A DNA stretch of 64,000 nucleotides from Paraflavitalea sp. CAU 1676 (GTDB lineage Bacteria > Bacteroidota > Bacteroidia > Chitinophagales > Chitinophagaceae). The stretch spans positions 744,001-808,000 of the forward strand of contig NZ_JARHUJ010000004.1 of assembly GCF_029223285.1 (NCBI RefSeq), written 5' to 3'. Below are positions 54,172-61,942 of the stretch, piece after piece. The stretch's first letter is position 1. Each line of letters opens with the position of its first letter. The position numbers were made by a program, and so were the translations under genes. Under the pieces are notes generated by a model, which did not search any database, was not told where the DNA came from, and saw only the letters and a list, made by a program, of their open reading frames with translations.

Positions 54172-54210
54172 AAAAAGAACGCACGCCGGCCACCGGCGTG
54201 CGTTCTTTTT
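54172..54210. terminator. Strong bidirectional terminator after the ABC-F gene
   Basis: AAAAAGAACGCACGCCGG pairs with CCGGCGTGCGTTCTTTTT around a CCA loop: an 18-bp perfect inverted repeat with T-runs on both strands. Confidence 0.93.
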
Positions 54211-54244
54211 CCACCAATGGCAAATAAATCCATGTCGCTTGCCT

Positions 54245-54252
54245 TACATTTG
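54245..54252 (+). promoter_or_regulatory. -7 promoter box of the M28 peptidase gene (TACATTTG)
   Basis: Exact TAnnTTTG match 30 bases before ATG 54282. The short leader is A-rich (AAAACAAAAAACAT), suitable for Bacteroidota translation initiation. Confidence 0.55.
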
Positions 54253-54281
54253 ACCTCCTAAAACAAAAAACATACATTTTA

Positions 54282-55811
54282 ATGAGAAAACTATGCCTGG
54301 CAATGGCTTTGGCGGCACCACTGGGAATGATGGCCCAGAAGATCGCCAACCCTGTTCCCTACGCCAACAGCATCTCGGCTGAGGAGCTGAAAAAGCACCT
54401 GTACATTGTTGCAGGGCCCGAAATGGAAGGCCGCGAAACCGCTACCGAAGGTCAGCGCAAAGCTGCCGCTTACATTGAGAACTATTTTAAACAACTTGGC
54501 CTCGCACCCGGCTACAACGGCGCCTGGCAGCAGCCCTATCCCGTTTACCAGGATTCATTGGTAAGCGCATCCATCGAGATCAACGGAAAGAAATTCCAGC
54601 CCTTTACTGATTTCTATGCCAACCTCTCCAGCTCCAACAGCTCTTCCTTCATGACAAGTGAAGTAGTGTTTGTAGGATATGGCATAAGCGATTCTACCCG
54701 CAACGATTACAAAGGCATCGATGCAAGAGGTAAAGTTGTATTGGTGCTCGCCGGCACACCACCCTCAACACAAGCCGCCGGCGCGCCCCGCCGTGGTTTC
54801 GGTATGTCGCCCATCATGGAGGCCGCTTCAAAGAATGGCGCCATCGCAGTATTGCAGGTACAGGTAGGCTTCCCCCGCCGCAATGCCTCCAACCGTGGTA
54901 GCCAGTACATCAGCGGATTCCGCAAAACCATCTATCCCAACCTGTATGGCATCTCCGACCAGGTGGCCGAAGCCATCATGGGCGCCGACTACGCCACTGC
55001 GAAAGACGCCATGAAAGCCGGTAACCCACAGGCGAAGACTTATGCAGCCAACATAGCTGTTGAATTCAATAAAGCAGTAACCAAACTCGAAAGCTCTAAT
55101 GTGATCGGGTTCCTCGAAGGCTCTGATAAGAAAGATGAGTACGTGTTCCTTACTGCCCACTACGACCACATCGGCAAAACAGCCGCTGGCGTCATCAACT
55201 TTGGAGCCGATGATGATGGATCCGGCACTGTGAGCATCCTCGAACTGGCTGAAGCATTTGTAAAAGCAAAAGCAGCCGGAAAAGGTCCCCGCCGTTCGAT
55301 TGTATTCATGACCGTATCTGGTGAAGAAAAAGGACTCTGGGGATCTGAATATTATTCAGATCATCCGGTGTACCCGCTCGATAAAACCACTGTCGATCTC
55401 AACATCGACATGATCGGCCGCATCGATCCCAAGCGCAAGATCGGCGACTCTACCAACTACATATTCGTAGTAGGCGATGATAAGCTCAGCTCCGATCTGC
55501 GCCCCATCAGCGAAGCGATGAACAAGAAATACACGAAGATGGAACTGGATTACAAGTTCAACGAACCCAACGATCCTGAGCGCATTTACTACCGCAGCGA
55601 CCACTTCAATTTCGCACGCAAAGGTGTACCCATCATTTTCTATTTCAACGGAACCCATGCCGATTACCACCGCCCCACCGATACGCCCGATAAGATCAAT
55701 TATGATCTGATGGCGAAACGTGCCAAGCTGGTGTTCTTCACTGCCTGGGAAATGGCCAACCGCAACGACATGTTGAAGAGAGATATTCCTTTAACCATGC
55801 CCGGCCGATAA
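54282..55811 (+). CDS. M28 family zinc aminopeptidase with inserted PA domain
   Basis: 509 residues. Signal peptide (LCLAMALAAPLGMMAQ). The M28 metal site is made of H and D in LTAHYDHIG and GADDDGSGT, E-E in VSGEEKGLWGSEYYS, D in NIDMIGRID and H in FNGTHADYHRPTDT. Between residues ~95 and ~250 lies a protease-associated (PA) insert (VFVGYGISDSTRNDYKGID, GKVVLVLAGTPP). Predicted exported aminopeptidase that removes N-terminal residues from peptides; likely works with the other periplasmic peptidases of the organism. All metal-ligand positions are intact. Confidence 0.94.
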   Translation: MRKLCLAMALAAPLGMMAQKIANPVPYANSISAEELKKHLYIVAGPEMEGRETATEGQRKAAAYIENYFKQLGLAPGYNGAWQQPYPVYQDSLVSASIEINGKKFQPFTDFYANLSSSNSSSFMTSEVVFVGYGISDSTRNDYKGIDARGKVVLVLAGTPPSTQAAGAPRRGFGMSPIMEAASKNGAIAVLQVQVGFPRRNASNRGSQYISGFRKTIYPNLYGISDQVAEAIMGADYATAKDAMKAGNPQAKTYAANIAVEFNKAVTKLESSNVIGFLEGSDKKDEYVFLTAHYDHIGKTAAGVINFGADDDGSGTVSILELAEAFVKAKAAGKGPRRSIVFMTVSGEEKGLWGSEYYSDHPVYPLDKTTVDLNIDMIGRIDPKRKIGDSTNYIFVVGDDKLSSDLRPISEAMNKKYTKMELDYKFNEPNDPERIYYRSDHFNFARKGVPIIFYFNGTHADYHRPTDTPDKINYDLMAKRAKLVFFTAWEMANRNDMLKRDIPLTMPGR

Positions 55812-55844
55812 GACAGCTCAACAAGGCAATTGCCTTACAATAGA

Positions 55845-55874
55845 ACGAGGGTGTATCGACCGATACACCCTCGT
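55845..55874. terminator. Terminator-like hairpin between convergent M28 and RlmK-like genes
   Basis: ACGAGGGTGTATC and GATACACCCTCGT form a 13-bp perfect stem; CATTTTCC follows on the plus strand. It lies between two convergent stop codons. Confidence 0.65.
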
Positions 55875-55881
55875 CATTTTC

Positions 55882-56832
55882 CTACCCCTTCACAATCTTA
55901 AAACACTGCCGGTGCAGCTTGCCCTGGAAGTCGAAGGGCGTAGTAGCCTTGGTAATATCCTTAATGGAAGTTGATTGTATTTGCTCCGCGTCCAATATAA
56001 ACTTCCGGTAATTGGTGCTGAAGTACAACACCCCGCCTTCACTCATAGCGCGCAAGGTTTTATTGATCAGTTCCACATGGTCGCGCTGGATATCGAGAAA
56101 GTCAAGCATTCGCTTGCTATTGCTGAACGTAGGCGGATCCATGATCACCAGGTCGAAAGCCCCTGGCTTCAAAGTATCGAGGTATTGCTTCACATCTGCA
56201 TGCACATAATAATGCTTCTGCGGATCGTACAGCTTGTTGAGCTCCATATTGTCCTCGCCCCATTTCAAATAGGTTTTGGAGAGGTCTACCGAAGTAACGG
56301 AAGTTGCACCACCCGCCGCAGCATATACCGAAAAGGAAGCCGTATAACAGAAGAGGTTGAGCACCCGTTTGCCGGCACATCCCTCACGCACCATCCCGCG
56401 CGTAATGCGGTGGTCGAGGAACAGGCCCGTATCGAGGTAGTCAGACAAATTCACTTTGAAAGTGAGTCCCGCTTCCTTCGCTTCGAAGAAAGCTTCTTCC
56501 GTCGCTACCCGCTGGTACTGGCCCAGGCGGCCCGCTTTGCGCTGGCGTTGTTTGATGTAAACATTATCCGAGGGAAGCTCCAATATCTCACTGATCACCT
56601 GGATACAGTCTTCCAGCCACTGTTCATGTTCTTCTTCCGTCAACGAATGACGGCGTTTGTATTCGGCGAGGTAAATATTCTCTTCGTAGATCTCGATGCA
56701 GAAAGGAAACTCCGGCAGGTCATGGTCATACACCCGGTAACAGGTAATACCCTGGCGCCTGGCCTGCTTGCCAACATGCTTGTACACCTTGGTAAGCCGG
56801 TTCCTGAACATCTCAAATTTATCAGCTGACAT
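55882..56832 (-). CDS. Class I SAM-dependent rRNA methyltransferase, RlmK-like
   Basis: 316 residues from ATG 56832 (MSADKFEMFRNRLTKVYKH). N-terminal part (GITCYRVYDHDLPEFPFCIEIYEENIYLAEY) is the PUA-like/RlmI-type region; the catalytic half has VNLSDYLDTGLFLDHRITR, motif I RVLNLFCYTASFSVYAAAGGA, TSVDLSKTYLKWGEDNMELN, and the methyltransferase motif IV VIMDPPTFSNSKRM. This corresponds to the C-terminal half of Escherichia coli RlmKL, which makes m7G2069 in 23S rRNA. Its start overlaps the end of the MFS gene by 11 bp, so it is coupled to that upstream gene. An exact target base is inferred from the family. Confidence 0.87.
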   Translation of the reverse strand: MSADKFEMFRNRLTKVYKHVGKQARRQGITCYRVYDHDLPEFPFCIEIYEENIYLAEYKRRHSLTEEEHEQWLEDCIQVISEILELPSDNVYIKQRQRKAGRLGQYQRVATEEAFFEAKEAGLTFKVNLSDYLDTGLFLDHRITRGMVREGCAGKRVLNLFCYTASFSVYAAAGGATSVTSVDLSKTYLKWGEDNMELNKLYDPQKHYYVHADVKQYLDTLKPGAFDLVIMDPPTFSNSKRMLDFLDIQRDHVELINKTLRAMSEGGVLYFSTNYRKFILDAEQIQSTSIKDITKATTPFDFQGKLHRQCFKIVKG

Positions 56833-58048
56833 GCGCCAAAGATACTTCTCTCCGGTACATGATGCCAAAACCCACACAACTTAGCAGGCATACGCCACCC
56901 ACCAGCCACCACAACATAGGCCATCCCGCATGGTCGGCCACCTGCGAACCGAGAAAAGGCCCCAGCGTTTGCGCCACCGACCAGGCAATGGTATAGAGAC
57001 CTGCATACTGACCACGGTTGTGGTTGGCCGTGCGCGCAATCCAAAAGGAGTTCATGAACGGCATGGCCAGTATCTCGCCAAAAGTGATCAATACGATCAT
57101 GCCGATAGCGAGCAGTGCATTCATGTGAAACACATTCAGCATCAGGTACGACAGGCCGCAGAGTAACACACCGATCGTGATATAATACATCTTACTGCGT
57201 TTGCCTTCCAACTTGTAGACAAGCACCATCTCGATCACGGTAATGATCAATCCGTTCAGGGCATTCAGCAACCCGATATATTGTTCCGAAAAGTGAAGTA
57301 CATTTTTGTAGTAAGCCGTAAGGTTATTGAAGATCTGGAAAAAGCAGGCCGCAAAGAGAATAGTAAGCACGATGAACCAGAGAAAAACCTTGTCCTTATA
57401 CGCAGAATGGGCAGGGTCGGGCACCTCGCGGGTCGCGGGTGAATGCTTCTGCTGCACTTTCGAAGGCGGCAGCAAATACCACATCAGGAGAGCAGCCGCA
57501 ATATTCGTACAACCATCCACCCAAAACAGCAGTTCATAGTCGTGGGCCGCAATGATGCCGCCAACGGCACTGCCCACAGCCCAACCCAGGTTAATGGCCA
57601 GGCGGTTGAGGGAGAAAGAACGCGTGCGGTTCTCCGCATTACTATAATAAGCGATCGCCGTGGAGTTTGCGGGCCTGAAAGATTCGTTCACCAAACTCAG
57701 CAAAAAGCTCAGGATACAAATACCGCTGAAGGAATGCATCTGCCCAAGTACGATAAACAATAAGCCACCGCCAATCAAGGCCACCATCTGCACCCGGAAG
57801 AAACCGATCTTATCCGTAAGCCAACCGCCCAGGTAACCGCCAACCACCGCACCCAATCCAAATAACCCCATCACGATGCCCGCATCGCCGATGCTATAGC
57901 CCACTTCCGGACTGATGAGGTAAATGGTCATAAAGGGGAGCACCATAGTGCCGCTTCGGTTGATCAGCATGATCAACGAAAGCCACCAGGTATGGGCCGA
58001 GAGGCCACTATAGGCATTCTTATAGAGAGACAAGGTTCCGGCAAACAT
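56822..58048 (-). CDS. MFS transporter
   Basis: 408 residues with twelve hydrophobic helices. The loop 2-3 signature of the major facilitator superfamily is visible as GGYLGGWLTDKIGFFRVQM (D of the G-x-x-x-D-x-x-G-R/K pattern). It belongs to the drug-efflux-like type with MdtH-style features (SLVNESFRPANSTAIAYY), but the substrate cannot be read. A -7 box TATTTTTG lies 22 bases before the start. It overlaps the RlmK-like gene downstream by 11 bp. Confidence 0.92.
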   Translation of the reverse strand: MFAGTLSLYKNAYSGLSAHTWWLSLIMLINRSGTMVLPFMTIYLISPEVGYSIGDAGIVMGLFGLGAVVGGYLGGWLTDKIGFFRVQMVALIGGGLLFIVLGQMHSFSGICILSFLLSLVNESFRPANSTAIAYYSNAENRTRSFSLNRLAINLGWAVGSAVGGIIAAHDYELLFWVDGCTNIAAALLMWYLLPPSKVQQKHSPATREVPDPAHSAYKDKVFLWFIVLTILFAACFFQIFNNLTAYYKNVLHFSEQYIGLLNALNGLIITVIEMVLVYKLEGKRSKMYYITIGVLLCGLSYLMLNVFHMNALLAIGMIVLITFGEILAMPFMNSFWIARTANHNRGQYAGLYTIAWSVAQTLGPFLGSQVADHAGWPMLWWLVGGVCLLSCVGFGIMYRREVSLAHVS

Positions 58049-58070
58049 GGCTATATCAGTGAGTAAGCAA

Positions 58071-58078
58071 CAAAAATA
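58071..58078 (-). promoter_or_regulatory. -7 promoter box candidate of the MFS gene (TATTTTTG)
   Basis: Exact TAnnTTTG match on the minus strand, 22 bases before ATG 58048. A properly spaced -33 element was not found. Confidence 0.45.
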
Positions 58079-58094
58079 AGGATACCGGCCGGCT

Positions 58095-58125
58095 AAAAAA
58101 GAAACATCCCCTTGGAAGGGGATGT
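58095..58125 (-). terminator. Rho-independent terminator of the DUF4197 gene
   Basis: ACATCCCC pairs with GGGGATGT around TTGGAA. On the minus strand it is followed by TTTC and six T. It lies 66 bases after the DUF4197 stop. Confidence 0.83.
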
Positions 58126-58190
58126 CATAAAGTGATTATCGTGCGTATTTGTGCTTGAGGTAAGCAAAGGCCGGCAGCTATTGATGCCTA

Positions 58191-58919
58191 TTACGAACCG
58201 AAAACCTTCTTCAACGTTTCAGTTACGCGGGCCGCGGGATCCTTACGGATCTTCTGCTCTTCCTGGGCAACCTGGAAGAACATACCACCAAGGGCCTTTT
58301 CGGTCACATAACCCGATAGGTCGGGGTTTACCTTATTGAAAGAAGTAGGCAGTTTATTGTAGGTCTCAAACACCGTTTTCCAATGGCGGGTAGCGCCTGT
58401 CTTTTCCAGTGCTCCTTCGATCACCGGGCGGAAGGCCGCCGTTAGTGCAGGTACCGTTTTACCGCGCAGGTAACCGGTAGCTGCCGTGTCACTGCCTTTC
58501 AAAATACCCAGCGCATCCTGGAAACTCATGGTCTTAACCGCATCGAGGAAGATGGGAGCGGCCGATTTGGAAGCATCTTCAGCAGCCCGGTTCATCGACA
58601 AAATGGCGTCATCCACCAGTTTGCCCATACCGGCCGCACGCAATGTTTTTTCCACTTTCTGGGCTTCGGGAGGCAACAACACCTTAATGGCAGCATTGGC
58701 AAAGAAGCCGTCCACCGCCGAGAGCTTATTGGCGCCATTGGTAGCACCTACGGACAGCGCTTCCTTCAGGCCGGCCACGATATCGTCGTTGCTGAGCGAA
58801 CCGCCTTTGGCCTTATTCAATAAACCGCTGGCTTTCTTGAACAAACCACCACCACCGGTATCCTGGGCAAAGCCCGCTACCGAACTCAATAAAAACAAGG
58901 GGAGTATTACTTTTTTCAT
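58191..58919 (-). CDS. DUF4197 family exported protein
   Basis: 242 residues. Signal peptide (VILPLFLLSSVAGFAQ) then a Gly-rich start (DTGGGGLFKKASGLL). The body matches DUF4197: DIVAGLKEALSVGATNGANKL, AIKVLLPPEAQKVEKTLRAAGMG, MSFQDALGILKGSDTAATGYL, and a C-terminal YVTEKALGGMFFQVAQEEQKIRKDP. The family is periplasmic, all-helical and of unknown function. A TACTTTTA box occurs 16 bases before the start (58936-58943, minus strand). Single gene with its own terminator. Confidence 0.9.
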   Translation of the reverse strand: MKKVILPLFLLSSVAGFAQDTGGGGLFKKASGLLNKAKGGSLSNDDIVAGLKEALSVGATNGANKLSAVDGFFANAAIKVLLPPEAQKVEKTLRAAGMGKLVDDAILSMNRAAEDASKSAAPIFLDAVKTMSFQDALGILKGSDTAATGYLRGKTVPALTAAFRPVIEGALEKTGATRHWKTVFETYNKLPTSFNKVNPDLSGYVTEKALGGMFFQVAQEEQKIRKDPAARVTETLKKVFGS

Positions 58920-58997
58920 AGCGACATTATTTCGCTAAAAGTAACGTCGGTTTCTATAAAAAGTTGTTAAGCACAGCCAGCAAAAAGCCATTAAATT

Positions 58998-59435
58998 CTA
59001 TTTAATCCACTCGAAGTCTTCGGCGCGCGGCATGTTGTTAAAAACATGTAAAATCTGCTCTGGCGGGGCTGCCAGTTTACGCAACTGTGTATCGATCCAG
59101 GCGCCATCCACCGTGATCACGGCAGCGAGGATATCGCCTTTTTTGTAGATATGATGGCGGATGCTCCAGCGCGATTGATCTTCCCGGGCTTTCGTCAGGT
59201 GCAGGTCGATCGTCACTTCATCACCCAGCCTGATCTCTTTCTTGAACACACATTCCTCGCGAAACAGGATCGGGCCAAAATGAAACTGGGCCATCGAAGC
59301 TGCCGTAAGCCCATGCGCCTCCAGAAAAGCAATGCGGCAATAAGCCCCATAATCATAATACACCGAATGACGCAAATGGAAATTAGGATCGAGATCGGCC
59401 CAGCGCACCTCTACTGGTTTTACATAACTGCTCAT
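58998..59435 (-). CDS. Acyl-CoA thioesterase, 4HBT hotdog fold
   Basis: 145 residues, no signal peptide. Hotdog-fold signature VRWADLDPNFHLRHSVYYDYGA with the catalytic Asp in the position used by 4-hydroxybenzoyl-CoA thioesterases and YbgC; GLTAASMAQFHFGPILFREECVFKKEI and DEVTIDLHLTKAREDQSRWSI complete the sheet. It hydrolyses acyl-CoA thioesters in the cytoplasm; chain length is unknown. Divergent from the small Cys/His protein gene across 83 bases carrying a shared inverted repeat. Confidence 0.88.
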   Translation of the reverse strand: MSSYVKPVEVRWADLDPNFHLRHSVYYDYGAYCRIAFLEAHGLTAASMAQFHFGPILFREECVFKKEIRLGDEVTIDLHLTKAREDQSRWSIRHHIYKKGDILAAVITVDGAWIDTQLRKLAAPPEQILHVFNNMPRAEDFEWIK

Positions 59436-59459
59436 ATACGATAATTAAAAAGCTATGAC

Positions 59460-59496
59460 TAAAATTAGCCTTTACCGCAATTATTAGCTAATTTTC
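59460..59496. promoter_or_regulatory. Divergent -7 boxes in an inverted repeat
   Basis: AAAATTAGC (59461-59469) and GCTAATTTT (59487-59495) are inverted copies 17 bases apart. TAATTTTA on the minus strand (59460-59467) and TAATTTTC on the plus strand (59489-59496) each resemble TAnnTTTG with one mismatch, facing the thioesterase and the small gene respectively. Confidence 0.45.
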
Positions 59497-59518
59497 GGAT
59501 AGAATATACCGCATCTGC

Positions 59519-59842
59519 ATGCGAAAATTCATCGCCACGATATGCCTTATCACTTTTATCACCCTTCAATACGGGAAGGTGATCAGCTATTGGCATTGTC
59601 GCATCGTGGCTGCTACCGCCCATTGCGATTGCGAACAAAAGATGGTGAGCCACGCAGAAGAAGACCATCCCGGCGCTCCGCTCGTGATTGCCAAAGAGAA
59701 GGCGGAAGAGGTTTATTTCTCCTGCACCTTTCACGCCCAGCAACCCATAACGGTCAATACCGACAATACCGCGCAAAGTCTCTATCAACCCATGATCTCC
59801 TCCGATCATACCATCCCGGTATTCCAGCCTCCCCAGTCCTGA
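59519..59842 (+). CDS. Small exported protein with conserved-looking Cys and His residues
   Basis: 107 residues. A hydrophobic N-terminus (FIATICLITFITLQYG) is a signal peptide or anchor. It is followed by WHCRIVAATAHCDCEQKM, with C27, C36 and C38, then HAEEDH and a fourth Cys in YFSCTFHAQ. Clustered Cys and His suggest metal or redox binding. I cannot name a family; small proteins of this style occur near copper and other metal-handling genes in Bacteroidota, but no such gene is adjacent. The next gene is a thioredoxin-like lipoprotein 117 bases downstream. Confidence 0.65.
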   Translation: MRKFIATICLITFITLQYGKVISYWHCRIVAATAHCDCEQKMVSHAEEDHPGAPLVIAKEKAEEVYFSCTFHAQQPITVNTDNTAQSLYQPMISSDHTIPVFQPPQS

Positions 59843-59959
59843 TCCTTTACACCACCAGCAATTACTATTAACTGAAGAACGCTCGTCAAGATGCATCCGC
59901 ATGCGCTTGTGCGCAGGTGCATGCGGCATGGCAGGGCGTATACACATAAACTTACAATC

Positions 59960-60904
59960 ATGAAACTTTCTATCATGGCGGTTATTGCAATCGCCTTCAT
60001 TACCTATACAACAGCTTGTCAGCGCAAAGCTGCGGCGCAAACTACCGGCAACGCAACCAGCAATACGTCACCAACACTGGCCAACCTCGAATACAAAGAT
60101 GCCAATGGGAACCTTAATTTGCTAGGCGCTACCAGCCGTGATAGGTTGGCGCAGGCGCCTTTCGATACCTGGTTCAATAAAACCTACGCCGATTATACCA
60201 TCGACAGTGCCACAGCCAACAAATTGAAACCACTGCTGAAGAACAAACAGTTCGTCATATTCATGGGTACCTGGTGTGGCGATAGCCGCCGCGAAGTACC
60301 CCGCATGTACAAACTGCTCGACTATTGTGGCGTAAAACCCGCACAGATCAAACTGGTCAATGTCAATAACCACGACTCGGCCTATAAACAAAGTCCGGCC
60401 CATGAAGAACGCGGCCTCTATATCTTCCGCGTGCCCGATCTCCTGGTCTTCGATCGCGACAAAGAAGTAGGCCGCATTGTGGAGGCACCCTTGACTACTC
60501 TCGAAAAAGACCTGCTCGCTATCACAGAAGGGAAAAATTATTCACCGAAATATCCCGGTACCGCCTACCTGATCAACCAGTTTCAAACGCCCGGCTGGAT
60601 GTCGACGCCCGCTGCGCATGAACAGGTGGCCGAGCAGTTACGGCCCCTGATCGGCCAGTGGGGTGAGCTCGCTTCCTTTGGCCGTGTCATGCTCATCGCC
60701 GGCGAAACCGACCGTGCCATCGATGCCATGCGCATCAACACGATACTGTACCCCGCAGAAGCTGGCGCCTGGCAATACCTGGCCACCGCTTATGTGAAAA
60801 AAGCGAATAAGCCGGCCGCAAAAGACTGCTGTCAGAAGGTATTGCAGCTGCAGCCCGGTAACCAGCAGGCCATAGCCCTGCTCGACCAGCTCAACCGGGA
60901 ATAA
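59960..60904 (+). CDS. Thioredoxin-like lipoprotein with C-terminal TPR-type helices
   Basis: 314 residues from ATG 59960; the upstream in-frame codons are Arg/His-rich and not signal-like. The signal peptide ends in TTAC with lipidated C20. A thioredoxin fold carries W105-C106-G-D-S109 in FMGTWCGDSRREVPRMY, so only the first Cys of the usual C-x-x-C is present, and a cis-Pro in FRVPDLLVFDRD. The last ~90 residues are helical repeats (AIDAMRINTILYPAEAGAWQYLATAYVKKANKPAAKDCCQKVLQL), TPR-like. With a single active Cys it may act as a reductase needing an outside thiol or as a binding protein in the periplasm. Confidence 0.82.
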   Translation: MKLSIMAVIAIAFITYTTACQRKAAAQTTGNATSNTSPTLANLEYKDANGNLNLLGATSRDRLAQAPFDTWFNKTYADYTIDSATANKLKPLLKNKQFVIFMGTWCGDSRREVPRMYKLLDYCGVKPAQIKLVNVNNHDSAYKQSPAHEERGLYIFRVPDLLVFDRDKEVGRIVEAPLTTLEKDLLAITEGKNYSPKYPGTAYLINQFQTPGWMSTPAAHEQVAEQLRPLIGQWGELASFGRVMLIAGETDRAIDAMRINTILYPAEAGAWQYLATAYVKKANKPAAKDCCQKVLQLQPGNQQAIALLDQLNRE

Positions 60905-60999
60905 GTGTTAAAATTAGCCGTATGATACCGGATAGATAGAGGCGTGCCTGAAAGGGAACGCCGTAGAGCAACTTGCCCAATCGGTTGGTATTGATCGTT

Positions 61000-61026
61000 A
61001 AATGGTGGTCGCACGACCACCATTTT
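61000..61026 (+). terminator. Rho-independent terminator after the thioredoxin-like lipoprotein gene
   Basis: AAATGGTGGTC pairs with GACCACCATTT around GCAC, then TCATT. The hairpin ends just before the promoter of the next gene. Confidence 0.75.
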
Positions 61027-61027
61027 C

Positions 61028-61060
61028 ATTGGAATATTCTGGCAGGTTTTACTACATTTG
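61028..61060 (+). promoter_or_regulatory. Promoter candidate of the FKBP gene (ATTG-N21-TACATTTG)
   Basis: TACATTTG at 61053-61060 matches TAnnTTTG exactly, with ATTG 21 bases upstream as a -33 candidate. The start codon is 19 bases downstream. Confidence 0.55.
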
Positions 61061-61079
61061 AGCCCTTAAAAACATCTGA

Positions 61080-61865
61080 ATGAAAAGAACAAGTTTGTTG
61101 ATACTGGGCTGTGTGGCTACTGCTGCGTCGATTGCTCAGACCACTAAGCCCGCTGCCGGTAAACCTGCCCCTAAAACAGGTGCAAAGCCCGGAACCGTAA
61201 AGGCGGTTGCTGCTGCCGTACCGATGAAGAATTCTGTAGACTCCTTCAGCTATGCCATTGGCCTCAGCATTGCCAATTTCTATAAGCAACAGGGCGTCAA
61301 CAACATCAACAACCAGTTGGTGCTCAAAGCGCTCACCGATTCCAAGAATGGAAAGGCCGCCCTCAATGAAGAACAGGCCAATGCATGCATCATGACCCAT
61401 ATGCAGGCAGCCCGCAGCCAAAAGTCATCCGGCGCCAAAAAGGCCGGCCAGGCCTACCTCGAGCAAAACAAGGCGAAGCAAGGCGTGGTAACCCTGCCCA
61501 GCGGCTTGCAATACCAGGTGATCACTACCGGCACAGGTCCCAAGCCAACGATCAACGACCAGGTAAAATGCCACTATGCAGGTTCCTTTACCGATGGCAA
61601 TGAGTTTGAAAGCTCCTATAAGAACGGTCAGCCCGTTACCTTCCCCGTAGGTGGCGTGATCCGTGGCTGGACAGAAGCCCTCCAACTGATGCCCGTAGGC
61701 AGCAAGTGGAAACTCTTCATTCCTTCCGAACTCGGTTATGGCGATATGGACAACGGTCCTATCCCCGGCGGTTCAACCCTGATCTTCGAAGTAGAGATCC
61801 TCGAGATCGTGAAGGCCGACCAGCCAGCACAACAGCCAGCACAACAACCCGCTGGTCAGCAATAA
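61080..61865 (+). CDS. FKBP-type peptidyl-prolyl cis-trans isomerase
   Basis: 261 residues. Signal peptide (SLLILGCVATAASIAQ) and a Pro/Ala/Lys linker. An N-terminal FKBP dimerisation domain (~45-130; DSFSYAIGLSIANFYKQQGVNNIN, ALNEEQANACIMTHMQ) is followed by the FKBP_C catalytic domain (~150-245; SGLQYQVITTGTGPKPTINDQVKCHYAGSF, GGVIRGWTEALQLMPVGSKWKLFIPSELGYGD, GGSTLIFEVEIL). The layout equals FkpA/MIP: a periplasmic dimer that speeds proline isomerisation in folding proteins. The tail is a low-complexity QPAQQPAQQPAGQQ repeat, unusual for the family. Confidence 0.95.
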   Translation: MKRTSLLILGCVATAASIAQTTKPAAGKPAPKTGAKPGTVKAVAAAVPMKNSVDSFSYAIGLSIANFYKQQGVNNINNQLVLKALTDSKNGKAALNEEQANACIMTHMQAARSQKSSGAKKAGQAYLEQNKAKQGVVTLPSGLQYQVITTGTGPKPTINDQVKCHYAGSFTDGNEFESSYKNGQPVTFPVGGVIRGWTEALQLMPVGSKWKLFIPSELGYGDMDNGPIPGGSTLIFEVEILEIVKADQPAQQPAQQPAGQQ

Positions 61866-61891
61866 GAGATCATACGATCATCATACAGCAA

Positions 61892-61919
61892 GAAGCCGAA
61901 TGGAATCCCATTCGGCTTC
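61892..61919. terminator. Bidirectional terminator-like hairpin between convergent FKBP and T9SS protein genes
   Basis: GAAGCCGAATGG and CCATTCGGCTTC form a 12-bp perfect stem around a four-base loop. T-runs are weak on both sides. Confidence 0.6.
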
Positions 61920-61942
61920 GTTGTTGAAAAGCGCGACAGTTG

